Counted from the first letter of the stretch, positions 12,180-22,980 are shown. The stretch is 64,000 bases of DNA from Rutidosis leptorrhynchoides (GCF_046630445.1 NC_092339.1:56343501-56407500); one strand, 5' to 3'. The notes: generated from the letters alone by a model not told the origin. Numbers and translations are program-made.

Positions 12180-12475
12180 ATCCCAAAAGTAAACAATGAT
12201 GGAGTATAGCTGCAACTTAATGTTTCCTTGCCGATACATCAATCCAATGCGAGAAAACACTATTGAGCATGGCTGCAACTAAAATGTTGCCATGCCAATA
12301 CGTCAAGCGTTTATTCCTCATATCGTAAAAAGACATCTAAGGAACAGGAATCGCACAGTGACAGTAGTAACTTTGTAAATTAGTATATAGAGATATTTTA
12401 GGAACAGAGCTCCTGCGACAATGATTGAACATAGCTGCAACATAAATGTTGCGTTGCCAATACATCAACCTTATG
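12180..12475. repeat. Three diverged copies of a ~45-bp motif
   Basis: The series TAGCTGCAAC..AATGTT..TTGCCGATACATCAA (12195-12242), GGCTGCAAC..AATGTTGC..TGCCAATACGTCAA (12270-12305) and TAGCTGCAAC..AATGTTGCGTTGCCAATACATCAA (12433-12470), each preceded by a TGATxGAG/GAAC-like lead, repeats within 300 bp. Unequal spacing and divergence suggest an old local duplication. Confidence 0.55.
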
Positions 12476-12499
12476 AAAGAAAACATGATTAAAACATGT

Positions 12500-13123
12500 A
12501 TTCATTACTGCTGGTCACAACTTTCACGATAATAAACAGTGAACACTGCCCATAAATAGCAGTGTAGATTGAAATGCGGCAAAATTAAAGTTATTTTATC
12601 ATCAATAAAAGATTTCTGAATCGGTTACACAATCGCTGATGGTACAAACCCTAATTTAATGTCTAGGTTTTATATCGAATGAGAAAAGCATACCCGCGAT
12701 AATAATTTATCGATATGTTGATATCGATTTTGTTAGACGAATAGTAACAATCCCCATCTTGAAGCAAGGCAGACAGCAAAAACGACCATAAGCCCCAATT
12801 TCTTTAGAGCCTTCGAAGGAAAAAAACAAAGAGAATATGTAAATCCATATGCTAGATGAATATCGTCACAGAAACATTGAATAATTGGAGTATCGCTTGA
12901 GTAGACCATCAAATATTGCAAAATTGCCAGAACCCTAGTTGAAGGGTAAAGTGGTGTCCTTTGATGGTTTAGGTATGAGGGCAAATTTGTCAATTAGGCA
13001 ATATAAAGACACCAGTGTATTTCTGGTTGGTCAGTTTTTGTTAGTGAAAATTAAAAAAAAATTAGTAAAAGACGTGCAAGGACAATCGCTACACTGATAG
13101 CACAATGGCATGGCAGTAGTATG
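12500..13123. other. Intergenic, no gene seen
   Basis: Minus-strand reading has an AACCCTAG-type leader near 12940 and a pyrimidine-rich tract, which could be a 5' untranslated exon of a host transcript. Nothing codes for a recognisable protein. Confidence 0.3.
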
Positions 13124-13380
13124 GTTGCTCCCAATGAGGAACTCCTCCTTCAGCCCAGCCTCTACTCCAGGAGTACACCAATGGCAGCAAGGTGTCCGCC
13201 CTCCTGTTAGTCCTCGTGCTTTTGTAAAATATTTGAGGACAGAGTGTTTGTATATATTCATTGTACTTGTAGTATTATGAGTTGTACATAATTATTAATT
13301 ATTATTAATTATTAATTATTAATTATTAATTATTATTTTAATTAATTATTATTAATTAATTATTATTAATTATTAATTAA

Positions 13381-14100
13381 TCTTATATACTAAACCTCCC
13401 TCAAATTTGGTCGTTTCAGTTTTACCGTTTTACGTTTGCGTTCACACTACAAATGGTCCTCCAACTTTCTCACAAATTACACAACAACCTCTCAACTTTA
13501 CACTTTTTGGGGGGTAAAAAACGTAAATTTATAATTTAATTAAAATAAAAAAACCTTACTCCACCCGAATTTATAACGGGTCCTATCTTCTCGCTCGGTG
13601 CGAGTTAAATTTTTCCGAGGCCACCGTTCAACTCGAAAAAATCTCACGAACCCAACGGGACTAACTATATGCAAAACGGACATCGTTAAAAAAACACTAA
13701 ATAACGGGCCCTATAACGGGTCCTATCTTCTCGCTCGGTGCGAGTTAAATTTTTCCGAGGCCACCGTTCAACTCGAAAAAATCTCACGAACCCAACGGGA
13801 CTAACTATATGCAAAACGGACATCGTTAAAAAAACAATAAATAACGGGCCCTATATTCACGCTCGGTGCGAGTTAAATTTTTCCGAGACCACCGTTCAAC
13901 TCGAAATAATTTTACGAACACAACGCGACTAACTATACGCGAAACGGACATCGTTAAAAAAAATAAATATTTCGGGTTATATTACATACATATATATACA
14001 TATACAACACGACTAACTATACGCGAAACGGACATCGTATATCCAAATTGGACCGCGCGTCGAATACAACCGCAGCAACGCGCGGTCGGATTTTTTCTAG
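13381..14100 (+). mobile_element. Non-autonomous Helitron
   Basis: Starts TCTTATATACTAAACC directly after an A and ends ..GGATTTTTTCTAG directly before a T, the A|T target rule of Helitrons. Just before the 3' end is a perfect 10-bp stem, GACCGCGCGT / ACGCGCGGTC, followed by nine bases and CTAG. There is no Rep/helicase gene. The 720-bp body is mostly an internal tandem repeat. Confidence 0.8.
13573..13970 (+). repeat. 140-bp tandem repeat inside the Helitron
   Basis: Two almost identical 140-bp units start at 13573 and 13713 (ATAACGGGTCCTATCTTC, CTCGGTGCGAGTTAAATTTT, ACGGACATCGTTAAAAAAAC). A diverged third unit starts near 13855 and the last part recurs once more at 14008-14040. Open frames across the units are a by-product of the repeat. 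Confidence 0.85.
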
Positions 14101-14380
14101 TTTAATTAAATAATATAAGTGGGTCCAAATTTATTTGAGGGAGTATATCATGGTTGGTAGTGTTTAGTCTTGGGTTTAGTCCTGGAGAGGAAGTGCTGAT
14201 GTGGCAACCAAGACTAAGAAGGGAGGAGTTCCTCCGTAGGGAGCACTCTAAGTAACTATGTAAATTAGTATATTACCATATACACTAATAGACAAAAGTT
14301 ATGCATAGTACTATTAGCACGCTTTAATTACCTGTACTCGCACGCTTTAATCACTTGTACACCGTGCAACAATAGTTGTA

Positions 14381-14872
14381 TGATCAATCCTTAATTAATG
14401 ATGTTACTTAATTACGGATTGAGTGCAATAAGATTGTAATGGAGGATGGAATGTTTGATGATTATTTTGGGCCCCGATGATCGTCTTTCACTTTAACTAT
14501 CAAGTGATCAACCACCCCGACCCGGTCTTGATTGTTAATTAGCTTAATTCACCTTTGCGCGGTGTAAAAATCCCTTGGGCAAGATCACAAGTGGAAATTA
14601 CAAAGGCTTAGGCAAAATGGCAGAGAATCAACAACCCATAAATGAGAGGCCAAGCTCCCTATTTATAGGAATCGAAATATCCGCGGTCTGCGAGTTACTT
14701 AACTATCCGCGGAAACTCAGCGGATTAAACCGCGGTCTTGCATTAATACGAAAACATAACCGCTGCACTTATTTTCAGCGAATTTTGTATAGCTTTGCCT
14801 TATAATTCGCGTAGTTCTGCCTTTGACTTTTAGCAAATAAAATATACATATACAATGCCATGTATATGATCA
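14381..14872 (-). repeat. 3' LTR of the Tat element
   Basis: 492 bp with TG..CA ends, equal in length to the LTR at 21335-21826 and about 98% identical by eye. Rich in CCGCGG-type motifs (ATCCGCGGTCTGCGAG, AAACCGCGGTC). Confidence 0.9.
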
Positions 14873-16380
14873 AGTTCCCCCAGTTTATTATGATGCATTT
14901 TCGCGAAGCTAATGCATCATGATAAACTTTAAAAATAACGAAATGCTTCTTAAAATAGTTCGCAAACAATACTTTAATATTTCTTACCGCCCATTTATTA
15001 CCGTTGTTTTAATTAAGCTCAACGTGTAATTACAACGGTAACTTTCGCCAATCTGTCAAATCAACACGCTGTAACGGCTAGAAAATTACCGTTTACACGT
15101 TTTACCACGTTGCGGTAATTTCAGCCATTTAAATGCAATGATTATCTTTTCAACTTGCTCGCCCTAATCCCGATTATAAATAACACAATAATCCGCATAA
15201 AAACTTTACTCTTTCTCTTTCAATTTCATCTGCAACCAAATTCGTCGAATCACAATCGTACTTTGCAATTAGCCAATCGAACCTTCAATTTCATCAATTC
15301 AACCTCCGATTTAGCTTTTCTTATTATTCAATTTATTTTCTTTATTGCAAATGGCGTCGTCTTCATCTATGCATACCCCCGGAGGTTATGTTTCCTATAT
15401 GACAGAAACAAAACTTCAAACCCTACAGGAATGGTATCCGCCACTTGCTCAATTTGTTCCTACCGCGCCTGCGGAAGAACATCGAGCCGATACTCCCCCT
15501 AAAGGGATGATTTCTGTTTACGAGGCTGCCATTTCTCAAGGCAACCTTCGATTTCCACTTACCCGCTTTTTCCGCAGTGTTTGCGAATACTATAATATCG
15601 CCATGGCACAGTTGCATCCTAACGCAATTAACAAAATTGTGTTGTTCGAGATGTACTGCAATGCCACCGGCCAACCACTACTGCTGAACGTTTTTCGTAT
15701 GTGCAATAGCCTAGTGCTATACGATGTTGGGTGGTTTTCTTTCCGCAGTAAACTTGGCGTAATGACTTCACCCAAGGACTCAATAGGCAATTGGCGCAGT
15801 TCGTTCTTTTACATCAACGACACCGCCTATTTGGACAGTGCTATTCCTAAAGCTTGGTGTACAGAGCTTAACCCCGAGCTCAATGAGAGGCCTGTACTCG
15901 ATGATCTTAAGAATGACACTCTCAAGACACTAAAAAACGCGGGCATATTTCTACGACCTTACTCGAATGTACCACTGTACGTTGGCAGAGTGTCAATTCA
16001 ATGGTCGTGGAGCGACCATGATGCGCTTTTGGTTGACCAATCAAAAAATGGTATGCCGCTGAAATTTATCGCAGTATATTAACATAATACACTTACATTT
16101 TTCGCAATATTTTCGCTTTGCATAACACTATGCGCTTTTATTTTTACAGTGGTTCCACTTGACCTTATCATGAGGTCCGCTGATATAAGCAGGATTAGCC
16201 CTGCCCTTCGCCTAAAGAACGGCGACGGCGACATTATTCTTATTGATGAACTGTAACACCTAGACAAATCCCACATTGCCCACACACATGAGTGATCATG
16301 GGATTATAATGTAATACTCACGCTTAAATGACACAACGCGTTTTGGGACCACAGGCAGAGCAGATGTGTGAGTATGCTGC

Positions 16381-16432
16381 AGTTAAGCGTGCTCAGGCGA
16401 GAGCACTACCAGGATGGGTGACCTCCTGGGAA
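16381..16432 (+). promoter_or_regulatory. 5S-rRNA-like Pol III promoter in Cassandra LTR 1
   Basis: AGTTAAGCGTGCTCAGGCGA (box A region) and CCAGGATGGGTGACCTCCTG (box C region) match the internal control region of plant 5S rRNA genes with very few changes. A duplicate is in LTR 2 at 16741-16792. Not a 5S gene: the 5' half of 5S rRNA is not conserved. Confidence 0.9.
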
Positions 16433-16740
16433 AGTGCTTCTCGTGTGTGGTCGCCAAGAAAAAGCCGTGCGCCTGCGGGCAAAGCGGACAATATTGTGGT
16501 CATGTTAAGCTGGGGTGTTACAGAATGGTATCAGAGCCACTCATGTGCCGTTGGGGGTGGTGGGGCAAACCTCATCGAGGACGATGAGTCCCTAAAGGGG
16601 GGGGGGTGAATGTAACACCTAGGAAAATCCCACATTGCCCACACACATGAGTGATCATGGGATTATAATGTAATACTCACGCTTAAATGACACAACGCGT
16701 TTTGGGACCACAGGCAGAGCAGATGTGTGAGTATGCTGCA

Positions 16741-16792
16741 GTTAAGCGTGCTCAGGCGAGAGCACTACCAGGATGGGTGACCTCCTGGGAAA
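16741..16792 (+). promoter_or_regulatory. 5S-rRNA-like Pol III promoter in Cassandra LTR 2
   Basis: Same box A and box C sequence as in LTR 1, in the same orientation. Confidence 0.9.
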
Positions 16793-17884
16793 GTTCTTCT
16801 CGTGTGTGGTCGCCAAGAAAAAGCCGTGCGCCTGCGGGCAAAGCGGACAATATTGTGGTCATGTTAATCTGGGGTGTTACATGAACCGATCATCAATACA
16901 TGTTATATTGCTGGAGGCGAGGACCGCGGCAAGCGTAAGGTTGCGGAAACTACTCCCACTCCACGCAAGAAACGTCTACGCACTCATTCTGAACAAGAAG
17001 CAAGTAAGCAAATGCTATTTCGCAGTATTTATTTGATTACGCATTGTTTGTTTTAGCATAAACTTGCTATATTTGCTTATCTGTTTATAGCTATTCTTCC
17101 AGGGTCATCCGCTGAAGCTACACCGCTTTACAACATTAGAGGAAGAATCCCTACAAATGTTCTTAATGAACCCAGGAATGAAGATTTATCTCTTCCATCT
17201 GACACAGAAGCGTCCAACCAGGAAGAGGAAGGAGAAGCCGATGCGGAAGAAACTGCCGCAGCAAATCGGGCCTTTAGACTATACCAAAGGCTTTATAAAT
17301 TTGTTCCTGAAGAAACAAGGGAGCAATATCGCAAATTGCCTTATCCCGAGGCTGCCAGACAACGACTACATAATTGCTACAATGCAATTTATCTGACAGT
17401 CGACAGCATGGAGCGCTTCACTGAGATGTCAGACGAGTATGATAAAGCAGTGAAAACTGCTAATGCACAAGAGAGAAGGGCGCGAAAGGCTGAAACGCGT
17501 CTTGAAAAGGTAATGGAAGAGAACGCCAAACTTAAAAGAAGGGCAGAAGTTGCGGAACATGAGTTCGCACAGCTAGTCAAGTATCTCCCAACATTCGCGG
17601 ATAAAGTGATGGACTCCGAGCCAGTCACTGAAAAATTTCAAACATATGCTCAAGCAGCAAAGCTTGCCACTCGCTGCGAGTGGTATGATTTATTATGCAA
17701 ACTCGGCGATCTTTCGCAACCTCTTCCTTCTGACATGGCGAAAGAAATATGCGCCACCGATGATGCCCGCGAAATACTCGAGAGGGCGAAGAAGGAGGTT
17801 GAGAAGATTAGCATACCTGTGCTTGAGGAGCTCAGTCAGCGGGAAGGCGTTTCATTTGCAGATATTAAAGCATTAGAACTTTAG

Positions 17885-18702
17885 TTTTGCTTTAACTAAT
17901 TTGTTTTTGAATGTATTTTCGCAATTACAAATTGCGTTTGCTGTAAGAATCCGCTTTGCGTACGCGCTTAATATTATTCACTTTTTTCACAGTCCGTAGT
18001 TGCAACTTCTTTTATTTATATAGCGCTTTATTATCAATATTCATAACACGGACTTGTCCTTTGCAATTTCCAACTTTTATTATTGTGCACATAATAAATG
18101 TGTACTTTTGCGAAACAATCTGTATGCGTATATACTTATACATTATGAATCTTTTAAGTCCGCCATAACGATCCTTAGGCAAATTTAGCATTGCGAAGCA
18201 TCTAAGTATTGACAAGATCAAATACTTAGGAAGTGTTATCCTTTCGCAATTATTTTCAAATTAACACAAGTGGGCAATTTCATCACTTTGTTTTTAACAG
18301 ATTCTGTCACAATGCATTCTTGCATTATTATATCATTTAAGTAGGCCACACTTAGCGAAAATCATGCCACCTTACTTAAAATATCCGCAGAACAAACATT
18401 AACTTAGTGTTGTAAAAGACAAATAATTGTATTCTGCGAAAAAAGCACTACGCGTGGCCACACGCAGTGTTTTCGCTTTGTAAAGAAACAATTACTAACA
18501 CTGAAATTAACTTTGCTTTATTCATTATTATTTCGCATTCGAAACATAAACACAACTATCAAATTCGCATCTTAATATCATGCATTTATAAATTTTGCCT
18601 TAGCATCTTATTACAACTTTTTAAATTTTCGCACTATTCAGGATTAACTGATCATCCTTCAATACCCAAATTCGCATTTGCCATAATCATAGCGCAGAAT
18701 GG
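17885..18702. other. Non-coding part of the Tat element between antisense ORF and protease
   Basis: About 0.8 kb without coding signal, where a full Tat element would carry reverse transcriptase, RNase H and integrase. Their absence defines the element as non-autonomous. Confidence 0.6.
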
Positions 18703-21174
18703 CTAAACTTCCGTAGAAATCAGCAAGCCAATGCCCTTGTTGGCAGAAAATTTTAACATACCATGTATGGTAGACGGTATAGCGCCAAACATGCGCAAAG
18801 CTGTGCGCCCAAGTATCATATTGAATCGCGATTGATTTCGCATTATGTATAGATTCAATAAAGCTTGGCGCCTTAGCGACTCATCGCTGTCATCAACTAA
18901 CTCCATCTATAATTCCAGCTGACCAACGGGCCAGGATGACTCTCCTGAGAACCCGGCAAGTGAAACCGCAGTAGGTTTCATCAAAGCTTGAATGTTCACG
19001 GGCAACTTGCTAAAGCATTGTTCGTACATGACGTCGACACTGCTACCAGTGTCCACATGTACCTTCATTATCATTATTCCAGTATTTGCAATGCGACATG
19101 AAACCACTACAGGCTTATCATCATCCGCGGTCAAACTTGCAGGAGGAAACGCAATAGAAGGACATTTCCAACTGACAATCTGTTTTGAAATTTGCATTAT
19201 CGACGTGTCGCCCTGCACTTCTACCACGTTGATTACCTGGATTTCGCGCTGATTTTCTTTTTTGCTCACCATTTTTACTCCCAGATTTTTTACTGCGGGA
19301 GCCTTTCGCTCAACCGCGTTTGACGCATTCGAGGTATTAGCTTCTGTAGGCATTATAATCGCATTCGTGGTGTTTTGTGCGATTAAATGGTCCAGCTTGC
19401 CTTGCTCGTATGCTTCCGCAATGAATTCCGTCAAATCTCTACAACGATTGGTGTCATGACCGTAATTGTCATGGAAAACACAAAATTTTGATCTATCGCG
19501 CCTGCTATTTTCTCCCAAAGGCTGCGGATCAGGAAAAGACTTAGCAACTCTTTCTTGCAACAAAATTTCCTTGGGCGTTTTTGTTAGCGTCTGAATGATG
19601 TTGAATGATTCATTGCTCCACTTTCGCGTAGAATAGCGATCACGGCGTCCATATCCATGGTTATCATTTTGGCTTTGAAACCTGTCATTTCGCGGGTATC
19701 CACTGCCACCATTTCTTCGCTGAAAACCTGATCCGCGGTAATTATCACTGTTACCATCGCGAAAAGAGTCATTATCATCTCGCCAACTTTTGTCTCTACC
19801 CCACCCACACGCAGGGGTTATAGTGCTATCCTCTCCACCACGGAGGTAATCATATGTTTTCTGTTGAACTTTAGCAAAAGTGTGCGGAACATCTCTTCGC
19901 AGCCTTCGCACCAGAGTTGGATGTCTCTGCGGATTAATAGCATGCAAAAATCCAGAGATTTTTTGATCTTCATGCAGGCTTGGAATCTTTTGACATTCGT
20001 AGATGTACCGCGTAAGTAATGCGTTCAAAGTCTCCTTGTTGCCTTGCTTAATATCGTGACATTCTATGTGCGTCTTTTTCTGCGGTAATAGATTTTGAAA
20101 CTGCAGCAAAAAAATTTCTCGCAAATCTACGAAGCCAATGATACTGCGAGATTGAAAACTATGGAACCATTCCCTTGCTGACCCTTGCAAGGCCATGGGG
20201 AATACTCTACACGTGACTGGTTCATCCCAGTTATAAGTGCTCACAACGCCTTCGAAGCGTTGTAGAAAATCCAAAGGATCAGTTAGACCCGAATAGACTC
20301 CCAGAGTTGCCGGCACGATCGGCGGAGAAACAATTGGATAGTCAGAAATATGCTGGGCAAACTTGTCCGCAGCAGTAGTGATTTCTGTTGCCTTCTTTGT
20401 GCGAGTATCTGCATTCTCCGCACAAAACTTGGTAAGCATGTCTTGCAAAAAGTTTGGCTGATCAAACTTATATTGCATTGACTTTGGCGCAATGCTTCTA
20501 AAAGCATCCGCCAAAAAATTCTGGGCATTTTCTCTGCGAGCAGCGTCAGATGCATCGCCCTCTTCCCCATAGCGAGGGAAAGGTGTTGGTGGTCGCTTTC
20601 GCTTAATTTGTGGATTTTTAACAAACTCTTCTACGCTGTCCGAATCATCAGAAAATTCGCACTCTTCTCTTGGCGTTTTTGCCATTTTTGATTTATACAC
20701 AGAGTTCAAATGAATGCGATCTTCTGCATTATCACTATCGCTATCATTATGCTAAATAACTAGACGATCAACTTGTGATCCTGAATCATTCAATGGCCAT
20801 AAGTAAGTGCGCGGTATGCGAGATTCACAATTACGTTTAGCATCTCTCTTAGCATGCTCGATTGCAGTACCAACAATCTTGTCAGTTCGCAAACTAGATT
20901 TTCCAGCCAAAGCTTTTGGTTGCTTCCCATCAGCGGTTATTTCACTACGATTTTGTAGCAAATTTCTTCGCGCAATCATTTTTTCAGCAGCAACTTCTGG
21001 CTGCGAGTCACTAGCATTGTTTTCAGCAGATGTTTTAGCGATCGACTCTTGAACCGATTTTCCCGCGGTTATACTAGCATTTGTTTGTAATGGAAATATC
21101 ACAACGTTCTGTGAATCACCAGGCAGTGCATCAGCATTCGCAGAACCACCAGTTTGCTTTGCATTTGTCATCAT
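18703..21174 (-). pseudogene. gag-protease region of the Tat element
   Basis: The N-terminal part (20752-21174) is polar and low-complexity. The main part (18907-20709) has a Retrotrans_gag core (PLDFLQRFEGVVSTYNWDEP, ALQGSAREWFHSFQ), an Arg/Gly/Asp-rich tract, and a Tat-type zinc-binding segment (CVFHDNYGHDTNRCRDL). A retropepsin-like active site VHVDTGSSVDVMY follows, and then the flap/ILGR region (FNMILGRTALRMFGAIPS, 18703-18906). It would package RNA and process Gag in the autonomous family. The region is broken at least once; whether its product is supplied by a relative in trans is unknown. Confidence 0.85.
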
Positions 21175-21315
21175 GATTGTCGAGCAGATCGACTGATTGC
21201 GTATTGTAAAAGCACCTGCAAATCATCACAACAAAAACACGATTGCAATTAAACCGTTAAATTAATTGTTTAACGGCACGAAACAAAAAATTTTCAGGTT
21301 AATTTATAAAACGTG

Positions 21316-21333
21316 TCCCACGGATGGCGCCAA
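21316..21333 (-). other. Primer-binding site of the Tat element
   Basis: Minus-strand TTGGCGCCATCCGTGGG directly beside the 5' LTR. The TTGGCGCC core is shared by Athila/Tat-type elements. Confidence 0.7.
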
Positions 21334-21334
21334 T

Positions 21335-21826
21335 TGATCAATCCTTAATTAATGATGTTACTTAATTACGGATTGAGTGCAATAAGATTGTAATGGAGGA
21401 TGGAATGTTTGATGATTATTTTGGGCCCCGATGATCGTCTTTCACTTTAACTATCAAGTGATCAACCACCCCGACCCGGTCTTGATTGTTAATCAGCTTA
21501 ATTCACCTTTGCGCGGTGTAAAAATCCCTTGGACAAGATCACAAGTGGAAATTACAAAGGTTTAGGCAAAATGGCAGAGAATCAACAACCTATAAATGAG
21601 ATGCCAAGCTCCCTATTTATAGGAATCGAAATATCCGCGGTCTGCGAGTTACTTAACTATCCGCGAAAACTCAGCGGATTAAACCGCGGTCTTGCATTAA
21701 TGCGAAAACATAACCGCTGCACTTATTTTCAGCGAATTTTGTATAGCTTTGTCTTATAATTCGCGTAGTTCTGCCTTTGGCTTTTAGCAAATAAAATATA
21801 CATATACAATGCCATGTATATGATCA
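21335..21826 (-). repeat. 5' LTR of the Tat element
   Basis: 492 bp, partner of 14381-14872. The TTGTA target duplication follows at 21827. Confidence 0.9.
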
Positions 21827-21831
21827 TTGTA

Positions 21832-22304
21832 CACTGGTCACTGTTCACGCGAACAGTACTATTCACGGTACTGTAGCAATTTATTTTTTTTAACAGTTTT
21901 TTTCCATTTTTTCTTTTTTGGTTTCCTTTATATTTTTCTTCACCCGCAGCCAATATCTACTAGACAAAAAATATGAATAGTACCGATAGTTTCTTTATAA
22001 TTAGCAGCAGCAAATATCTACTAGGAAAAAAATATGAATAGTACCGATTGTTTCTTTTATATTTTTCTCTACCCGTTGTAACAATTTTTTTTTTCTTTTT
22101 TTTTCTTTTTTTGGTTTCCTTTATATTTTTCTCCACCCGCAGAGATGCACCTATATTGTTAATTTAAAATAACATTTAAATCTTTGACGGGTTATACCTT
22201 TTAGTTCGACTCGAGTTGCGCTTCAACGACATCATCGTTAAACTAAACGCAATAAAATACATTGAAAACCGAACCCCCGACGCGAAGCGAGGGTAAACAA
22301 CTAG
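21832..22304 (+). mobile_element. Helitron 3' end (5' end not resolved)
   Basis: Ends ACAACTAG before a T, preceded by a hairpin (CCCCCGACGC GAA GCGAGGG, about 22274-22293). Upstream are T-rich tracts and a 45-bp near-duplicate (ATATCTACTAG..AATATGAATAGTACCGAT at 21953-21995 and 22013-22051). The Tat element ends just upstream and may have inserted in or beside this Helitron. No Rep/helicase gene is visible. Confidence 0.5.
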
Positions 22305-22523
22305 TTAGGATAATTAAAGGAAAAGCAAAGTCATTAATTATTTTAGATTTAAACACTATTAGTTATGGATAGAAATTCATATATCCATATTCCTTTCTTT
22401 TTTTTTTCTTTTTTTTTCTTTACAAAAAACATGGAATAAGATAAATAAAGATCAACTCAATGATTCTCTCTTTTAGTAAAAGGGTTAATAAAGATCCAAT
22501 TCATTGAAACAATGAGTTGAGTC

Positions 22524-22980
22524 AAAAAACAATACATGGTACCTTTGTATTTTTTTTTATTTTTTTAACGACGATATTGACATCGAATGTTCTCATTTGT
22601 CACTCACACACGCAGTAGGAGGAAAGCCAATTCGCGATGATGTTGGCAGTACCATCGAAGGTTGGGAAAACCCTCCAGAGACCTTCCCAAGTCACATTAA
22701 TGTTGGCAGTACTATCAAAAGTTGAAAATTCTTTGCTTGGAGTGAGAATCGAACCTGGGTTGTCAGTGCCTCAAATTGGAGCTTACGCTCATACCACTCA
22801 AGTCAAGCTTCGGTGATTGATACCTTTGTATTTTCAAAGAGGGATATAAGCTCAAGTTGAATAAGCCCAATTTGATTTGTAAGGAGTGTCTCTGATAATA
22901 CACTTATTTAAGTAAGGAGTACAACTTTTTAAATATACTGGAGTACAACTTATTTCTCTTTTACTCCGTAGTAGAGAGGT
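22524..22980. repeat. Dispersed repeat, copy 2, split by a SINE
   Basis: Matches 10068-10190 in order (AAAACAATACATGGTACC, CTTTGTATTTT, AAGCCCAATTT, ACACTTATTTAAGTAAGGAG). The SINE at 22554-22820 interrupts it at CTTTGTATTTT, which gives an independent empty-site comparison for that insertion. Confidence 0.6.
22554..22820 (-). mobile_element. tRNA-derived SINE (SINE-a)
   Basis: Minus-strand body begins with a tRNA-like head: A-box-like TTGAGTGGTATGAGCG (about 22790-22805) and B box GGTTCGATTCTC (22744-22755). It ends in poly(A), seen as poly(T) on the plus strand. Perfect 14-bp target duplications TACCTTTGTATTTT lie at 22540-22553 and 22821-22834. The repeat copy at 10068 shows the empty site. 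Confidence 0.85.

Larger units (their letters stand above)
13124..14245. mobile_element. MITE-like inverted repeat pair split by a Helitron
   Basis: GTTGCTCCCAATGAGGAACT.. at 13124-13150 is the near-inverse of ..GGAGTTCCTCCGTAGGGAGC at 14219-14245. The arms lie on either side of the Helitron at 13381-14100, which would have inserted between them. A second internal palindrome (TTTAGTCTTGG / CCAAGACTAA) lies at 14166-14219. No transposase is present. Outer ends and target duplication are not resolved. Confidence 0.4.
16252..16881 (+). mobile_element. Cassandra TRIM retrotransposon
   Basis: Two 271-bp LTRs (16252-16522 and 16611-16881) begin TGTAACACCTAG and end GGGGTGTTACA; they differ at about 4 sites (1.5%). 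Target duplication TGAAC flanks them (16247-16251, 16882-16886). The 88-bp interior has the Met-tRNA primer site TGGTATCAGAGCC (16526) and a G-rich polypurine tract (near 16595-16607). Both LTRs contain 5S-rRNA-like sequence, the hallmark of Cassandra. The structure looks complete for this non-coding family. It inserted into the antisense ORF of the Tat element. Confidence 0.95.
15351..17884 (+). pseudogene. Antisense extra ORF of the Tat element (Transposase_28-like)
   Basis: Runs opposite to gag, next to the 3' LTR, the place where Retand-type Tat elements carry an additional antisense ORF. The N-terminal part (15351-16075) holds KGMISVYEAAISQGNLRFPL and TRFFRSVCEYYNIAMAQL, which I recognise as the 'putative gypsy type transposon' domain of plants (Pfam Transposase_28). 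The C-terminal part (17336-17884) is a charged coiled coil (ERRARKAETRLEKVMEENAK). An intron-like gap (GTATAT..TTTTTACAG, about 16076-16148) fits splicing. The Cassandra insertion at 16252-16881 divides it. The function of this family is not established. Confidence 0.7.
14381..21826 (-). mobile_element. Tat-lineage Ty3/Gypsy element lacking pol (non-autonomous)
   Basis: Two 492-bp LTRs (14381-14872 and 21335-21826) start TGATCAATCC and end ATATGATCA. They differ at about 9 sites (1.8%) and are flanked by the target duplication TTGTA (14376-14380, 21827-21831). At an assumed 1.3e-8 substitutions/site/year this is about 0.7 My. On the minus strand the 5' LTR is followed by a TTGGCGCCATCCGTGGG primer site typical of Tat elements. 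Contents: gag and protease (18703-21174, minus) and an antisense extra ORF near the 3' LTR (15351-17884, plus). Reverse transcriptase, RNase H and integrase are absent. A Cassandra element is nested in it. The gag region has at least one break. Confidence 0.9.

Noticed and set aside
12733-13261. Minus-strand host exons
   Set aside because: No supported splice partners, no recognised domain; may be leader sequence at best.
13573-13970. CRISPR-like array
   Set aside because: Long head-to-tail units without spacers, in a eukaryotic transposon.
13598-14105. Three similar open frames (starting MRVKFFRGH)
   Set aside because: Produced by the 140-bp tandem repeat of the Helitron; no start context, no known domain.
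16381-16792. Genuine 5S rRNA genes
   Set aside because: Only the internal promoter half matches 5S rRNA, and the copies sit within LTRs with a primer site between them.
16328-16884. Open frames across the Cassandra LTRs (starting MTQRVLGPQ)
   Set aside because: They are translations of 5S-rRNA-like and LTR sequence repeated in both LTRs, not genes.
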